Of a DNA stretch of 39,495 nt, positions 23,979 to 31,843 are shown in pieces. A program made the translations under genes and the position numbers. This DNA is from Solobacterium sp. (lineage in GTDB: Bacteria > Bacillota_I > Bacilli_A > Erysipelotrichales > Erysipelotrichaceae). Within the stretch, counting starts at the first letter, position 1; each line of letters starts with the position of its first letter. The stretch is taken from the NCBI GenBank assembly GCA_017459725.1, contig JAFUCL010000114.1, positions 1-39,495 on the forward strand. The letters run 5' to 3'. The notes below the pieces were generated by a model, which saw only the letters and a program-made list of their open reading frames with translations, had not been told where the DNA came from and ran no database searches.

Positions 23979-25069
23979 TTCAGGAACACCATATTTACAT
24001 CATCACAGAAGTTATCGAGGCTGTAGATTACATAGAAGTCTGAATTCTCCTGCAGCAGGTCAGATACCGGATCACGGTAGTAACGAAGGTCGATCATGTC
24101 GATCTCATCATACAGGGTGATCAGATACGGCATCAGGATATGTGCATAGGAATCCTTGATGATGACGGCGTGTCTGCCGGTGCCTGCATCTGTACTGAAA
24201 TGCACGGATGCGTGGTTGCCGTCAACGTAGTACATGTACTGGTCTTTGCCGGCCAGTCTTTCCTCACTGTATACGGAATCGGTCACGGTGCTGCCGTCGT
24301 AGGTAAGCTGCACATGAATCTCCTTCGGAGGCGTGATGCGCATGATTGGCTCTCCCTTGGTCCAGAACGCACCGGAGCGTGAATACATCGTGCCGCGGAA
24401 GGAATCACTGACCTGTTCATAGGTGAATTCCTGCGGTGTTTCCTGCAGGTAATCGCATACGGCAAGATATCCCTGCAGAGCACCTTTCTCATTCCAGTGA
24501 TGATCGGTGCGGAAGTAACAGTCATTCTCTTTCAGAGAAGAGCGCACATCCAGCATGTCGGCGTTCAGCTCTGCGGCAATCTTATCATACAGAGCATCCT
24601 GGTCCTCATCGGCAGCTCCGAAGGGAAGCTTGGCGGCATCACTGCCGGCACTGGTCGGCACCAGCATGACCCCCATACGTACACCGTGTTCTTCACTGAA
24701 GGTATTCAGAAGGTCGATGTTCTGCGCGGTCTTGCGTTCATCCGCATACGGGAAGCGTCTGATCAGTCTGCCGTCATCCGCATAGTATACGTCATTGTTC
24801 TCAATGGCTCCGGAGAGCAGCCGGGCACCGCTCTTGGCCGCAATCCAGAAATCCCTGCCGATGAAGTGATCGGAGAACCAGTTCTCGAAATCATCATCGA
24901 AGTGTCCGCTGACGATATGGGAAAGCGACATGGACGGTGATTTGGCAAGTTCCCGGTTTTCCAGTTCGGAGAAATCCTTCTTCGGTGCTATGGCATTGGC
25001 AAGTGAAAGGATCCCGAGCGAACCCAGGAAGATACCTACTGTCAGTCTGTCGCGAAGTGTTTTTTTCAT
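23975..25069 (-). CDS. DHHW family protein, putative partner of the MBOAT acyltransferase
   Basis: A 364-residue protein with one N-terminal membrane anchor and an extracytoplasmic domain. The DHHW motif is at residues 189-192, within the segment FRTDHHWNEKGALQGY; in related AlgX/AlgJ/PatB-like SGNH enzymes this helps catalyse transfer or hydrolysis of acetyl groups, and N-terminal SELENRELAKSP is also family-typical. ATG 25069 is preferred over longer readings because it follows the upstream stop by 7 nt and has GAGG near. It sits directly after the MBOAT gene, supporting polysaccharide or teichoic-acid-type O-acylation. The polymer is unknown. Confidence 0.82.
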   Translation of the reverse strand: MKKTLRDRLTVGIFLGSLGILSLANAIAPKKDFSELENRELAKSPSMSLSHIVSGHFDDDFENWFSDHFIGRDFWIAAKSGARLLSGAIENNDVYYADDGRLIRRFPYADERKTAQNIDLLNTFSEEHGVRMGVMLVPTSAGSDAAKLPFGAADEDQDALYDKIAAELNADMLDVRSSLKENDCYFRTDHHWNEKGALQGYLAVCDYLQETPQEFTYEQVSDSFRGTMYSRSGAFWTKGEPIMRITPPKEIHVQLTYDGSTVTDSVYSEERLAGKDQYMYYVDGNHASVHFSTDAGTGRHAVIIKDSYAHILMPYLITLYDEIDMIDLRYYRDPVSDLLQENSDFYVIYSLDNFCDDVNMVFLK

Positions 25070-25076
25070 ATCAGCC

Positions 25077-26462
25077 TCAGAAACGGAAATACAGGAACGG
25101 GTTATAGGACGCATCCACAATGAAGGCCGTGCAGATCACCAGGGCGGCAATCACCAGAACCGGCATCAGCGGACGCAGCTGTTTTTCATGACGTGCCCAG
25201 AGATTCTTGGCAAGCGGTGTGGAGCCGATGAAGCAGGCAATCAGAATCAGCAGGTTATCACGCAGGAAGAATAAGGTGGTTCTGTCGGCGAAGGCATGTC
25301 CGCCGCCGAAGAGCAGGCGGAAGAAGTGCAGTCCTTCACGCATATCCGGGAAGGCAAACAGCACCCATGCCAGCAATACTGCCACGCAGGTGTACAGATG
25401 CGCACACCAGCGGGGCAGCTTCTCAAGATGCTTCAGCAGGAATACTTTTTCAATGATCAGCAGGATGCCGTAGAAGAGTCCCCAGAGCACAAAGTTCCAG
25501 GAAGCACCGTGCCAGAAGCCGGTCAGGATCCAGACAATCATAATATTCAGAATCTGCCGGGGAAGACCGCGCCGGTTTCCGCCCAGCGGAATATAGACAT
25601 AGTCACGGAACCAGTAGGAGAGCGTCATATGCCAGCGTCTCCAGAAGTCCGTCAGGGATACGGCTGTATAGGGATAGTTGAAGTTCTCGGGGAAGTCAAA
25701 GCCCATCATCTTGCCAAGACCTATGGCCATATCGGAATAACCGCTGAAGTCAAAGTAAATCTGGAAGGCAAAGGCCAGAATACCGAGCCATGCGGTCAGC
25801 ACGGTCTGCTGTACGGCGGGCAGGCCACTGATCTGTTCAAAGACCATACCGATCTGATTGGCCAGCAGTACTTTCTTGGCAAGACCGACCATGAAGCGGT
25901 CAATGCCGTATGCGAAACCGGAACGTGTAACGCTTCTGTGATCCAGCTGTTCGGCGATATCCGTATACCGTACGATGGGACCGGCAATCAGCTGCGGGAA
26001 CATACTGACATAGGCACCGAAGCTGATCAGGCTTTTCTGCCGCACGGTTCTGCCGCGGTAGAGATCAATGGGATAGGACATGGTCTGGAAGGTATAGAAG
26101 CTGATGCCGATCGGCAGTCCCAGTTTGAGAGGACGGATGAAGTTCAAACCGATGGCATGCAGGTTCTGCGCCAGGAAGTCCCAGTATTTGAAGAAACCGA
26201 GCAGGGCAAGGTTGAAGACCAGACACAGGATCAGCGCTGTCTTTGCCTTTTTGTCATCTGCCGCGGATATGACGTTTCCGAACAGCCAGTTGACCGTAAT
26301 CGAGGCAATCATGACCAGAATGTAGATTGGTTCACCCCAGGCATAGAAGAACAGGCTGGCCAGCAGGATCCATCCGTTGCGGTATTTCTTCGGACACAAA
26401 AAACAGACCGCTAAAACGATCGGCAGATAAGCATACAGAAATGTCAGGCTGCTGAATACCAT
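25077..26462 (-). CDS. MBOAT family O-acyltransferase (AlgI/DltB-like)
   Basis: A 461-residue multi-pass membrane-bound O-acyltransferase. MVFSSLTFLYAYLPIVL is the canonical AlgI/PatA-like start. The core motif LPIGISFYTFQTMSYPID and the catalytic-type His in GFWHGASWNFVLWG are present. It should move an acyl group (often acetyl) across the membrane to an exported polymer, acting with a DHHW partner. A GTG at 26519 and ATG 26507 give longer readings, but the homologous start is ATG 26462. There is no Shine-Dalgarno, and a TATAAT lies 7 nt upstream, so the mRNA may start at the AUG. Confidence 0.88.
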   Translation of the reverse strand: MVFSSLTFLYAYLPIVLAVCFLCPKKYRNGWILLASLFFYAWGEPIYILVMIASITVNWLFGNVISAADDKKAKTALILCLVFNLALLGFFKYWDFLAQNLHAIGLNFIRPLKLGLPIGISFYTFQTMSYPIDLYRGRTVRQKSLISFGAYVSMFPQLIAGPIVRYTDIAEQLDHRSVTRSGFAYGIDRFMVGLAKKVLLANQIGMVFEQISGLPAVQQTVLTAWLGILAFAFQIYFDFSGYSDMAIGLGKMMGFDFPENFNYPYTAVSLTDFWRRWHMTLSYWFRDYVYIPLGGNRRGLPRQILNIMIVWILTGFWHGASWNFVLWGLFYGILLIIEKVFLLKHLEKLPRWCAHLYTCVAVLLAWVLFAFPDMREGLHFFRLLFGGGHAFADRTTLFFLRDNLLILIACFIGSTPLAKNLWARHEKQLRPLMPVLVIAALVICTAFIVDASYNPFLYFRF

Positions 26463-26469
26463 ACCCAAG

Positions 26470-26498
26470 ATTATAACAAGATGCGTTTCTGTTTTGAA
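26470..26498 (-). promoter_or_regulatory. Promoter of the MBOAT operon, possibly leaderless
   Basis: TTCAAA (26498-26493), 17 nt, and a perfect TATAAT (26475-26470), both on the minus strand. The -10 ends 7 nt before ATG 26462, so transcription should start at or one base before the codon. Confidence 0.65.
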
Positions 26499-26506
26499 GG
26501 CAGGCA

Positions 26507-26515
26507 TGCTAAAAT
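26507..26515 (+). promoter_or_regulatory. Extended -10 promoter of the RlmI-like gene, possibly leaderless
   Basis: TGC plus TAAAAT (26510-26515), ending 7 nt before ATG 26523. No good -35 and no Shine-Dalgarno are present. It diverges from the minus-strand promoter 12 nt away. Confidence 0.55.
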
Positions 26516-26522
26516 TCACTGT

Positions 26523-27737
26523 ATGAAAACGAACAGATTATTCCCGCAGGCCGAAGTCAGCGTCAAACAGGAAGCACGCCTGAAGAATGCGCATCCATGG
26601 GTCTATGCGGATGAGATACTGAATGTATCGGAACAGCCGGTCAACGGTATGCCCGTTGATGTCATCAGCCGGAAAGGGAAATACCTCGGCACGGGTATCT
26701 GGAGTGAACATTCCCAGATCCGTATCCGGATACTGAGCCGCAATGCGAATGATACGTATGATGATGCTTTCTTTGCCCGCCGCACGGCCTGGGCTGTGGA
26801 GTACAGGCGTACGGTCATGGGTGAGGATTACGGTGCCTGCCGTCTGATCCACGGGGAAGCGGACGGACTGCCCGGTGTGACCGTGGACAGATACGGTGAT
26901 CTTCTGGTCAGTGAAGTGCTGTCGTACGGCATGGATCTGCGCAGGGATGTGATCTACCGGACCCTGAAGGAGGAGCTGGAAAAGGACGGCTGTCAGGTGC
27001 GCGGCATCTTTGAGCGCAATGAAGGAGAGCTGCGTCTTAAGGAAGGTCTCAGCCAGTACAAGGGGTGGTATGGTGAACCGGCAGATTCTGCCCTGACGGA
27101 AATCACCGAGAACGGCATCCGCTATGAAGTGGATATTGAGAATGGCCAGAAGACAGGTTTCTTCCTGGATCAGAAATACAACCGCATGGCCGTGCGCCGG
27201 ATTGCGGCAGGACGGAATGTGCTGGACTGCTGCACGCATACAGGCTCGTTTGCACTGAACTGTGCGGCGGCCGGGGCGAAGTCCGTTACGGCTGTGGATG
27301 TATCGGCATCTGCTCTCGAAACGGCGAAGCGCAATGCACAGCTGAACGGTCTCAGTGACCGGATTTCATTTGTGCAGGCGGATCTCTTTGATCTTCTCCC
27401 GGCATATGTGAATGAACATAAACACTATGACTTTGTCATCCTGGATCCTCCGGCTTTCACCAAGAGCAGAAAGACATACCGGAATGCCAGGGAAGGCTAC
27501 CGTAAGATCAACGCATTGGGTATGCGGCTGGTGAGCAGAGGCGGGTATCTGGTTACCTGCAGCTGTTCGCACTTCATGCCCAGGGATGCGTTTGTGGGGA
27601 TGCTGAAGGATGCATCACAGGATGCCGGTGTCTCGCTGCGCATTGTGGAGGAGCGCCATGCGGCTCCGGATCATCCGGTTCTGGTGAGTACGGATGAAAC
27701 GGACTACCTGAAATTTTTCCTTCTGCAGATTGTCTGA
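26523..27737 (+). CDS. rlmI: RlmI-type 23S rRNA methyltransferase (class I SAM)
   Basis: A 404-residue RNA cytosine methyltransferase of the RlmI family. An N-terminal PUA-like domain (about 1-80; ARLKNAHPWVYADEI) is followed by a bridging domain and a Rossmann SAM-binding domain with VLDCCTHTGSFALNCA and DLFDLLP. The FVILDPPAFTKS loop and CSHFMPRD, containing the catalytic cysteine, come next. Family members form 5-methylcytosine at 1962 in 23S rRNA. I chose ATG 26523 over 26481 because the promoter lies 7 nt upstream; the longer reading would start inside the promoter. It is transcribed divergently from the MBOAT operon and ends in a terminator. Confidence 0.88.
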   Translation: MKTNRLFPQAEVSVKQEARLKNAHPWVYADEILNVSEQPVNGMPVDVISRKGKYLGTGIWSEHSQIRIRILSRNANDTYDDAFFARRTAWAVEYRRTVMGEDYGACRLIHGEADGLPGVTVDRYGDLLVSEVLSYGMDLRRDVIYRTLKEELEKDGCQVRGIFERNEGELRLKEGLSQYKGWYGEPADSALTEITENGIRYEVDIENGQKTGFFLDQKYNRMAVRRIAAGRNVLDCCTHTGSFALNCAAAGAKSVTAVDVSASALETAKRNAQLNGLSDRISFVQADLFDLLPAYVNEHKHYDFVILDPPAFTKSRKTYRNAREGYRKINALGMRLVSRGGYLVTCSCSHFMPRDAFVGMLKDASQDAGVSLRIVEERHAAPDHPVLVSTDETDYLKFFLLQIV

Positions 27738-27763
27738 AAACGGCTTGATACAGCCGTTTTTTT
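27737..27763 (+). terminator. Intrinsic terminator after the RlmI-like gene
   Basis: Perfect 9-bp stem AAAACGGCT/AGCCGTTTT (27737-27745 and 27752-27760), loop of six, U-run of seven. Confidence 0.85.
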
Positions 27764-27806
27764 CATATTTGTCTCAACGGCAGTCCGGGCAGATTGGTTG
27801 AAAATG

Positions 27807-27815
27807 TGCTATAAT
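27807..27815 (+). promoter_or_regulatory. Extended -10 promoter of the CarD-like gene
   Basis: TGC precedes a perfect TATAAT (27810-27815); no -35 at proper spacing. Expected start near 27822, then GGGAGGTG (27828-27835) and ATG 27843. Confidence 0.7.
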
Positions 27816-27842
27816 ATTTTCGAATACGGGAGGTGACAGAAC

Positions 27843-28346
27843 ATGTACAATATTAATGACGTCGTTGTTTACAGAAGAGATGTCTGCAGAGTTGTTGACA
27901 AGATTAAAAGTGATATGACCGGTGAACTGTGCTATGTTCTGGAGCCGTTCCACGGCGCGGACGGTTCGGTCCGTATGCAGGTTCCGGTAGCCAACAAAGC
28001 AGGTCATCTGCGGGATCTCATTACAAAGGAAGGCATTGAAGAGCTGATGCAGAATGTTCATTCCATTGAGACACTGGAAGACAAACCGGCCAATATGAAA
28101 AGCCAGTATGTAGCACTTCTGAAAGGCGACGACATCACGGATCTGATCAGAATCATCAAGACTTCCTATCAGCGCAACAAAGCAAGACAGGACAGTCATA
28201 AAAAGCTTGCGGCCATTGACGGTGAGTATCTGAACAAAGCAGAGCATTATCTGTTCAGCGAACTTGCCGTGGCACTGAACATGACGTTTGAAGAATCCAA
28301 GGAATTCTTCGAGGAAAAGATGAAGGAAATAGATAAAGAGGCCTGA
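27843..28346 (+). CDS. CarD family transcriptional regulator-like protein
   Basis: A 167-residue cytoplasmic protein. The first half (MYNINDVVVYRRDVCRVVDKI, later YVLEPFH) matches the CarD/CdnL/TRCF RNA-polymerase-interaction domain of Tudor-like fold, which binds the RNA polymerase beta subunit and stabilises open promoters in CdnL/CarD relatives. The C-terminal half (about 100-167) is helical and basic, as in CarD proteins that contact promoter DNA. It has a strong SD (GGGAGGTG) and its own promoter and is flanked by a terminator overlapping its stop. Targets are unknown. Confidence 0.82.
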   Translation: MYNINDVVVYRRDVCRVVDKIKSDMTGELCYVLEPFHGADGSVRMQVPVANKAGHLRDLITKEGIEELMQNVHSIETLEDKPANMKSQYVALLKGDDITDLIRIIKTSYQRNKARQDSHKKLAAIDGEYLNKAEHYLFSELAVALNMTFEESKEFFEEKMKEIDKEA

Positions 28347-28355
28347 GGCCTCTTT
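28335..28355. terminator. Palindromic terminator between convergent genes
   Basis: Perfect 9-bp AAAGAGGCC/GGCCTCTTT around the TGA stop codon of the CarD-like gene. It faces the sirtuin stop at 28362 on the other strand; the U-run is poor, so efficiency is uncertain. Confidence 0.55.
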
Positions 28356-28361
28356 CACTTT

Positions 28362-29087
28362 CTAATGGAGTTTGGGGAAGACATCGGCGAAGCTTGCCTG
28401 GATCAGCAGATCTGCATCCCTGTCGTACGGTGTCACCGAACGGTTGATCAGCACGAGCTTGCTGCCGCTGAAGTACTGCAGAAGACCCGCCGCCGGATAG
28501 ACGACCAGGGAAGTGCCAAGGACGATCATCACATCGGCACTGCGTATTGCGGCTACGGCTGCTTCCATGATCATGCCGTCCAATGGTTCTTCATACAGCA
28601 CAACATCGGGTTTGATGATGCCGCCGCAGCTGCAATGGGGCACACCCGGTGCATTTTTTATATATGAAGCATCATAGAACTTACTGCAGCGTTCGCAGTA
28701 ATTGCGCAGGATGGAGCCGTGCAGTTCATAGACGTGCTTTGAACCGGCTTTCTGATGCAGACCGTCGATGTTCTGGGTGACAACCCCGAGGGATTTGCCG
28801 CGCTTCTCAAGCTCTGCAATGTACTTATGCACATAGTTCGGTTCGGCATCCAGGCACAGCATCTTGTCTTTGTAGAACCGGTAGAACTCTTCCGGATATG
28901 CCTTGTAGAAGCTGTGGCTGATGATGGTCTCCGGCGGGTATTTGTACTGTTGGTTGTACAGACCGTCCGTACTGCGGAAGTCGGGTATGCCGCTGTCGGT
29001 GGAAACACCGGCGCCGGTGAAGAAGAGGATGTGCTTTGCGCTGTCAATGATGTTCTGAAGTTCTTCAATCTGTTCCTGCAGTGTCAT
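28362..29087 (-). CDS. Sirtuin (SIR2) NAD-dependent protein deacylase
   Basis: A 241-residue canonical sirtuin. Visible motifs are GAGVSTDSGIPDFRS, TQNIDGL (105-108), the catalytic HG in ELHGS (His123), and a zinc site formed by Cys131/Cys134 with Cys152/Cys154. It removes acyl groups from lysines and consumes NAD, releasing nicotinamide; targets are unknown. ATG 29087 is chosen because GGAGG lies 5 nt upstream; the longer reading from 29111 is unlikely. It overlaps the end of the WYL-regulator gene by 23 nt, so both are translated from one mRNA. Confidence 0.93.
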   Translation of the reverse strand: MTLQEQIEELQNIIDSAKHILFFTGAGVSTDSGIPDFRSTDGLYNQQYKYPPETIISHSFYKAYPEEFYRFYKDKMLCLDAEPNYVHKYIAELEKRGKSLGVVTQNIDGLHQKAGSKHVYELHGSILRNYCERCSKFYDASYIKNAPGVPHCSCGGIIKPDVVLYEEPLDGMIMEAAVAAIRSADVMIVLGTSLVVYPAAGLLQYFSGSKLVLINRSVTPYDRDADLLIQASFADVFPKLH

Positions 29088-30054
29088 GGTTACCTCCGGC
29101 ATATTTAGCATGCAGTGTATCTGCGATTGTATTGAGTGATGAGATCAGGGCAGGCGGTGAGATGACGGTCAGACGGTCATAGAACTGCAGCAGCCAGGAA
29201 ATCAGGGTCGGGGTGACCGCGGTCCAGATGCTGGCTCTGAAGGAGTCCGTACTGACGCTGCTGATAATGATGTTGCTGCCGAACTGATCATAGAGCGGGT
29301 TGATGAGGGAAATGTCAAAGTCACAGGTGACCGTGTCCGGGTCGCCTTTGTACATGTTGAAGGAGGAGCGCAGCCATGAGGCAAGATCAAACGGCTTCGG
29401 GTCAGCGGTTTCCTCACAGACCTCCAGACAGTCCATCTTGTCGATTCTGTATGCCGCAAAGTCCTCATGTCCTTCCGACCAGCAGACACAGTAGAAGCGT
29501 CCGCTGTTGGATACAACGGCATAGGGCACCAAATGGTAACGCTGTCTGTTCTTGCGGTAGCGCCGGCTGCGGTCCGGGTTGAGGTCAAAATAGCGGAAAT
29601 TCACAGGATGGCTCTGCGGGATTGCCTTGAGCAGAAGTTCTATATTATGCAGAACTTCATCACTGGATGTCTTGGTCACCGCTGCGGGAATAATAGGCAG
29701 GGCATCCTGTTCATATTCACTGAGCGTGGAAGTCAGTTTGGCAATCAGCTTTCTGCTTTCCTTCAGGGACAGAGCAGGCGAGTTCTGCACCGCATCGGCC
29801 AGGAAGAGAACTTCAGCCGCACTCATCTCCGGTTCCAGCCAGTATCCCTGACCGTGTCTTGTATAGCGGATATCATAGCCGTTGTCCTGCAGGGCACGGA
29901 TGGCATCATAAATGGTCCTGCGGTCACAGGAAAAACCCTGTGCCTCCAGCTCATCCGCCAGCTGCGGTGTGGTCATGATATGGTCTCTGTCAGTCTGGGT
30001 TTTCAGGATGTTGTAGAGGACAAGCACCCGTGCAACCGTATCTCCCGGCTTCAT
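29065..30054 (-). CDS. WYL-domain transcriptional regulator
   Basis: A 329-residue cytoplasmic DNA-binding protein. The N-terminal winged helix (about 25-75; MTTPQLADELEAQGF, CDRRTIYDAIRALQDNGYDI) is DeoR/HTH_11-like, and a WYL-type domain follows, with YHLVPYAVVSNSGRFYCVC and DFAAYRIDKM. WYL domains bind ligands, often nucleic-acid fragments or small molecules. ATG 30054 has AAGGAG at 30064-30069; two upstream ATGs are weaker. It overlaps the sirtuin gene, so the regulator may control its own operon through the palindrome at 30071-30090. Confidence 0.86.
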   Translation of the reverse strand: MKPGDTVARVLVLYNILKTQTDRDHIMTTPQLADELEAQGFSCDRRTIYDAIRALQDNGYDIRYTRHGQGYWLEPEMSAAEVLFLADAVQNSPALSLKESRKLIAKLTSTLSEYEQDALPIIPAAVTKTSSDEVLHNIELLLKAIPQSHPVNFRYFDLNPDRSRRYRKNRQRYHLVPYAVVSNSGRFYCVCWSEGHEDFAAYRIDKMDCLEVCEETADPKPFDLASWLRSSFNMYKGDPDTVTCDFDISLINPLYDQFGSNIIISSVSTDSFRASIWTAVTPTLISWLLQFYDRLTVISPPALISSLNTIADTLHAKYAGGNHDTAGTD

Positions 30055-30070
30055 CTGCATTTTCTCCTTG

Positions 30071-30090
30071 CTGTACATCATATTGTACAA
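30071..30090 (-). promoter_or_regulatory. Palindromic candidate operator upstream of the WYL regulator
   Basis: TGTACA at 30072-30077 and again at 30084-30089, 6 nt apart, in the longer palindrome-like CTGTACATCATATTGTACAA. It begins beside the AAGGAG of the WYL gene and overlaps a possible -10 (TACAAT). The self-palindromic half-sites fit a dimeric regulator, perhaps the WYL protein itself. Confidence 0.5.
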
Positions 30091-30137
30091 CGGATTACGG
30101 CAGAAAACATAGTATTAGGGCAGGTGAGGTGAGAAAA

Positions 30138-30662
30138 ATGAAACATGAAGAAAAATTCTGTGTGGAAACCGGTGTTCTCCTGCTGGGATATGCGTATGCG
30201 GTAAGCGGCTATCATGGCGCAGCTCTGTTCTGCGGCGGTACGGCGGCATTGTGTGCATTGGCGGAATGTTCTCCCGAACATCTGTTCCGGGTATATCCGA
30301 AGATCGTCATCGGTGCCATGGTGCAGATTGCGGCGGTATATGCCTGCGGTCTCTTCGGGGTTCTGCCGGAAACTGCTTTTCTCGCCCTGTGCAATACATC
30401 ATTTGCGGCGCTGCACTTTGCGGGCAGACGCGAACTGCCGGAAAAGACCGTATATGCTATGACGGGGGTTATGGCTTTGTTCCTGGTACTGTCGTTCTGC
30501 TTCCCGATGTCCTTTGAAGGCATGGACAGAGCATCATCACTGTTCTGCGAAACCGTGCTGATTCTGCAGATGTTTCTGCCGGTGCCTGCAGCGTATGCAT
30601 GTGCGGTTCTGCGCCGCAGCCGGGAATTGACGGAAAAACAATGGTCATATAATAAAATCTGA
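30138..30662 (+). CDS. Multi-pass membrane protein of unknown function
   Basis: I do not recognise this 174-residue protein. Five or six hydrophobic segments (for example VLLLGYAYAVSG, IVIGAMVQIAAVYAC and TVYAMTGVMALFLVLSFCF) cover most of the chain, so it is an integral membrane protein, with a short basic cytoplasmic C-terminus (RRSRELTEKQW). ATG 30138 with AGGTGAGGTGAG before it is a better start than 30030, whose reading enters the WYL promoter region. It diverges from the WYL gene and precedes the cation transporter by 14 nt. Confidence 0.72.
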   Translation: MKHEEKFCVETGVLLLGYAYAVSGYHGAALFCGGTAALCALAECSPEHLFRVYPKIVIGAMVQIAAVYACGLFGVLPETAFLALCNTSFAALHFAGRRELPEKTVYAMTGVMALFLVLSFCFPMSFEGMDRASSLFCETVLILQMFLPVPAAYACAVLRRSRELTEKQWSYNKI

Positions 30663-30670
30663 CATAAAAT
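30642..30670 (+). promoter_or_regulatory. Candidate promoter of the cation-efflux gene inside the preceding gene
   Basis: TGGTCA, 17 nt, then TAAAAT (30665-30670), which ends 6 nt before ATG 30677; alternatively TTGACG (30627-30632), 15 nt, TATAAT (30648-30653). Both lie within the 3' end of the upstream membrane-protein gene. Confidence 0.45.
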
Positions 30671-30676
30671 AGGTGA

Positions 30677-31843
30677 ATGAGCGAATTTCTGATTAAAAGA
30701 TTTGTCAGAGACTGGAAGGAAACGGATCGCCCTGCGGTCCGTCTTTCATATTCCGTCTTCGCAGGTATATGCGGTATTATCGTCAATATCCTGCTGGTCA
30801 TCATCAAGCTGATCACCGGCATAGTATTCCGCTCCGTATCCGTTATATCAGATGCCTTCAACAATCTGTTCGACTGTCTGACCGGGATACTCCTGCTGAT
30901 CGGGTTCAGAGCCAGCAGCCGTCCGGCTGATGCCGAGCATCCGTTCGGTCACGGCAGACTGGAATATATACTGGCTCTGGCGGCTTCGGCACTGATTTTC
31001 ATGACGGCACTGACCCTGGGCAAAGAAAGCATTACACGAATCCTGCATCCCGATGATGTGCGGATCACCGTGGGCGGTGCTCTGGCACTGCTGGCAACCG
31101 TGCTGCTGAAAATAGCGCTCTCACACCTGAATATGACCATCGGAAAAAGGATCGGTTCTCCGGCGGTATCGGCAGTCGGCAGGGATGCCCTGGGTGATGC
31201 GGCGGCTACCGGTGTTTCCCTGGCAGCTGTGCTGATTACGGCAAGAACGGGTTTCCGGCAGCTGGATGGTATAGCGGGATTACTGATTGCGGTGTTGATC
31301 CTGCGCTCGGGCTGGGAGACGGCTTCGGATGTCATATCAAGACTGCTCGGTACACCGGCGGATGCGGATCTCTGCACGGCTATTACCAATGACCTGCTTG
31401 CCGAAGAGAAGATCCTCGGTGTGCATGACGTGATTATCCATGACTACGGTCCCGGCAGACTGTTCGGTTCTGCCCATATTGAGCTGGACAGCCGGATGTC
31501 ATTCCGTAAGGCGCATGATACAGCGGACGCGGCAGAGAAGAAGATACAGGAGAAATACCATGTGCAGATGATCCTGCATATGGATCCGGCGGATTATGAT
31601 GATCCCGATCTGCAGGCCGCAAGAATACGGGCCGCAGCCGTTCTGAAGGGTATTGATTCCTCACTTACCATGCATGATTTTCAGATGGACGGGGATACAA
31701 TGATATTCGATGTGGCCGTTCCTGCCGCCTGTCATCTTACCAACCAACAGATAAATGAACAGCTTGAACAGCAGCTTGACGGTGTGCATCTGCAGATAAC
31801 ATACGACAGACAGTACATCGCGGAAAGTACGGAGAACTTATGA
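30677..31843 (+). CDS. Cation diffusion facilitator family transporter
   Basis: A 388-residue divalent-cation efflux antiporter of the CDF family, with six predicted TM helices and a C-terminal cytoplasmic domain. The TM2 motif SDAFNNLFD and the TM5 motif RDALGDAAAT carry the metal-binding aspartates; the DxxxD pattern is closer to Mn or Fe than to classical Zn sites, but specificity is not certain. HPFGHGRLEY after TM2 is conserved. The AGGTGA before the ATG touches it with no spacing, and a -10 box lies 6 nt before it. Its stop overlaps the next gene by ATGA. Confidence 0.9.
   Translation: MSEFLIKRFVRDWKETDRPAVRLSYSVFAGICGIIVNILLVIIKLITGIVFRSVSVISDAFNNLFDCLTGILLLIGFRASSRPADAEHPFGHGRLEYILALAASALIFMTALTLGKESITRILHPDDVRITVGGALALLATVLLKIALSHLNMTIGKRIGSPAVSAVGRDALGDAAATGVSLAAVLITARTGFRQLDGIAGLLIAVLILRSGWETASDVISRLLGTPADADLCTAITNDLLAEEKILGVHDVIIHDYGPGRLFGSAHIELDSRMSFRKAHDTADAAEKKIQEKYHVQMILHMDPADYDDPDLQAARIRAAAVLKGIDSSLTMHDFQMDGDTMIFDVAVPAACHLTNQQINEQLEQQLDGVHLQITYDRQYIAESTENL

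Noticed and set aside
28362-30054. WYL regulator plus Sir2 as a phage-defence island
   Set aside because: The sirtuin is short and canonical, with the zinc site and catalytic His, lacking the extra domains of defence Sir2 proteins (Thoeris, DSR); no other defence genes, nucleases or integrases are nearby.
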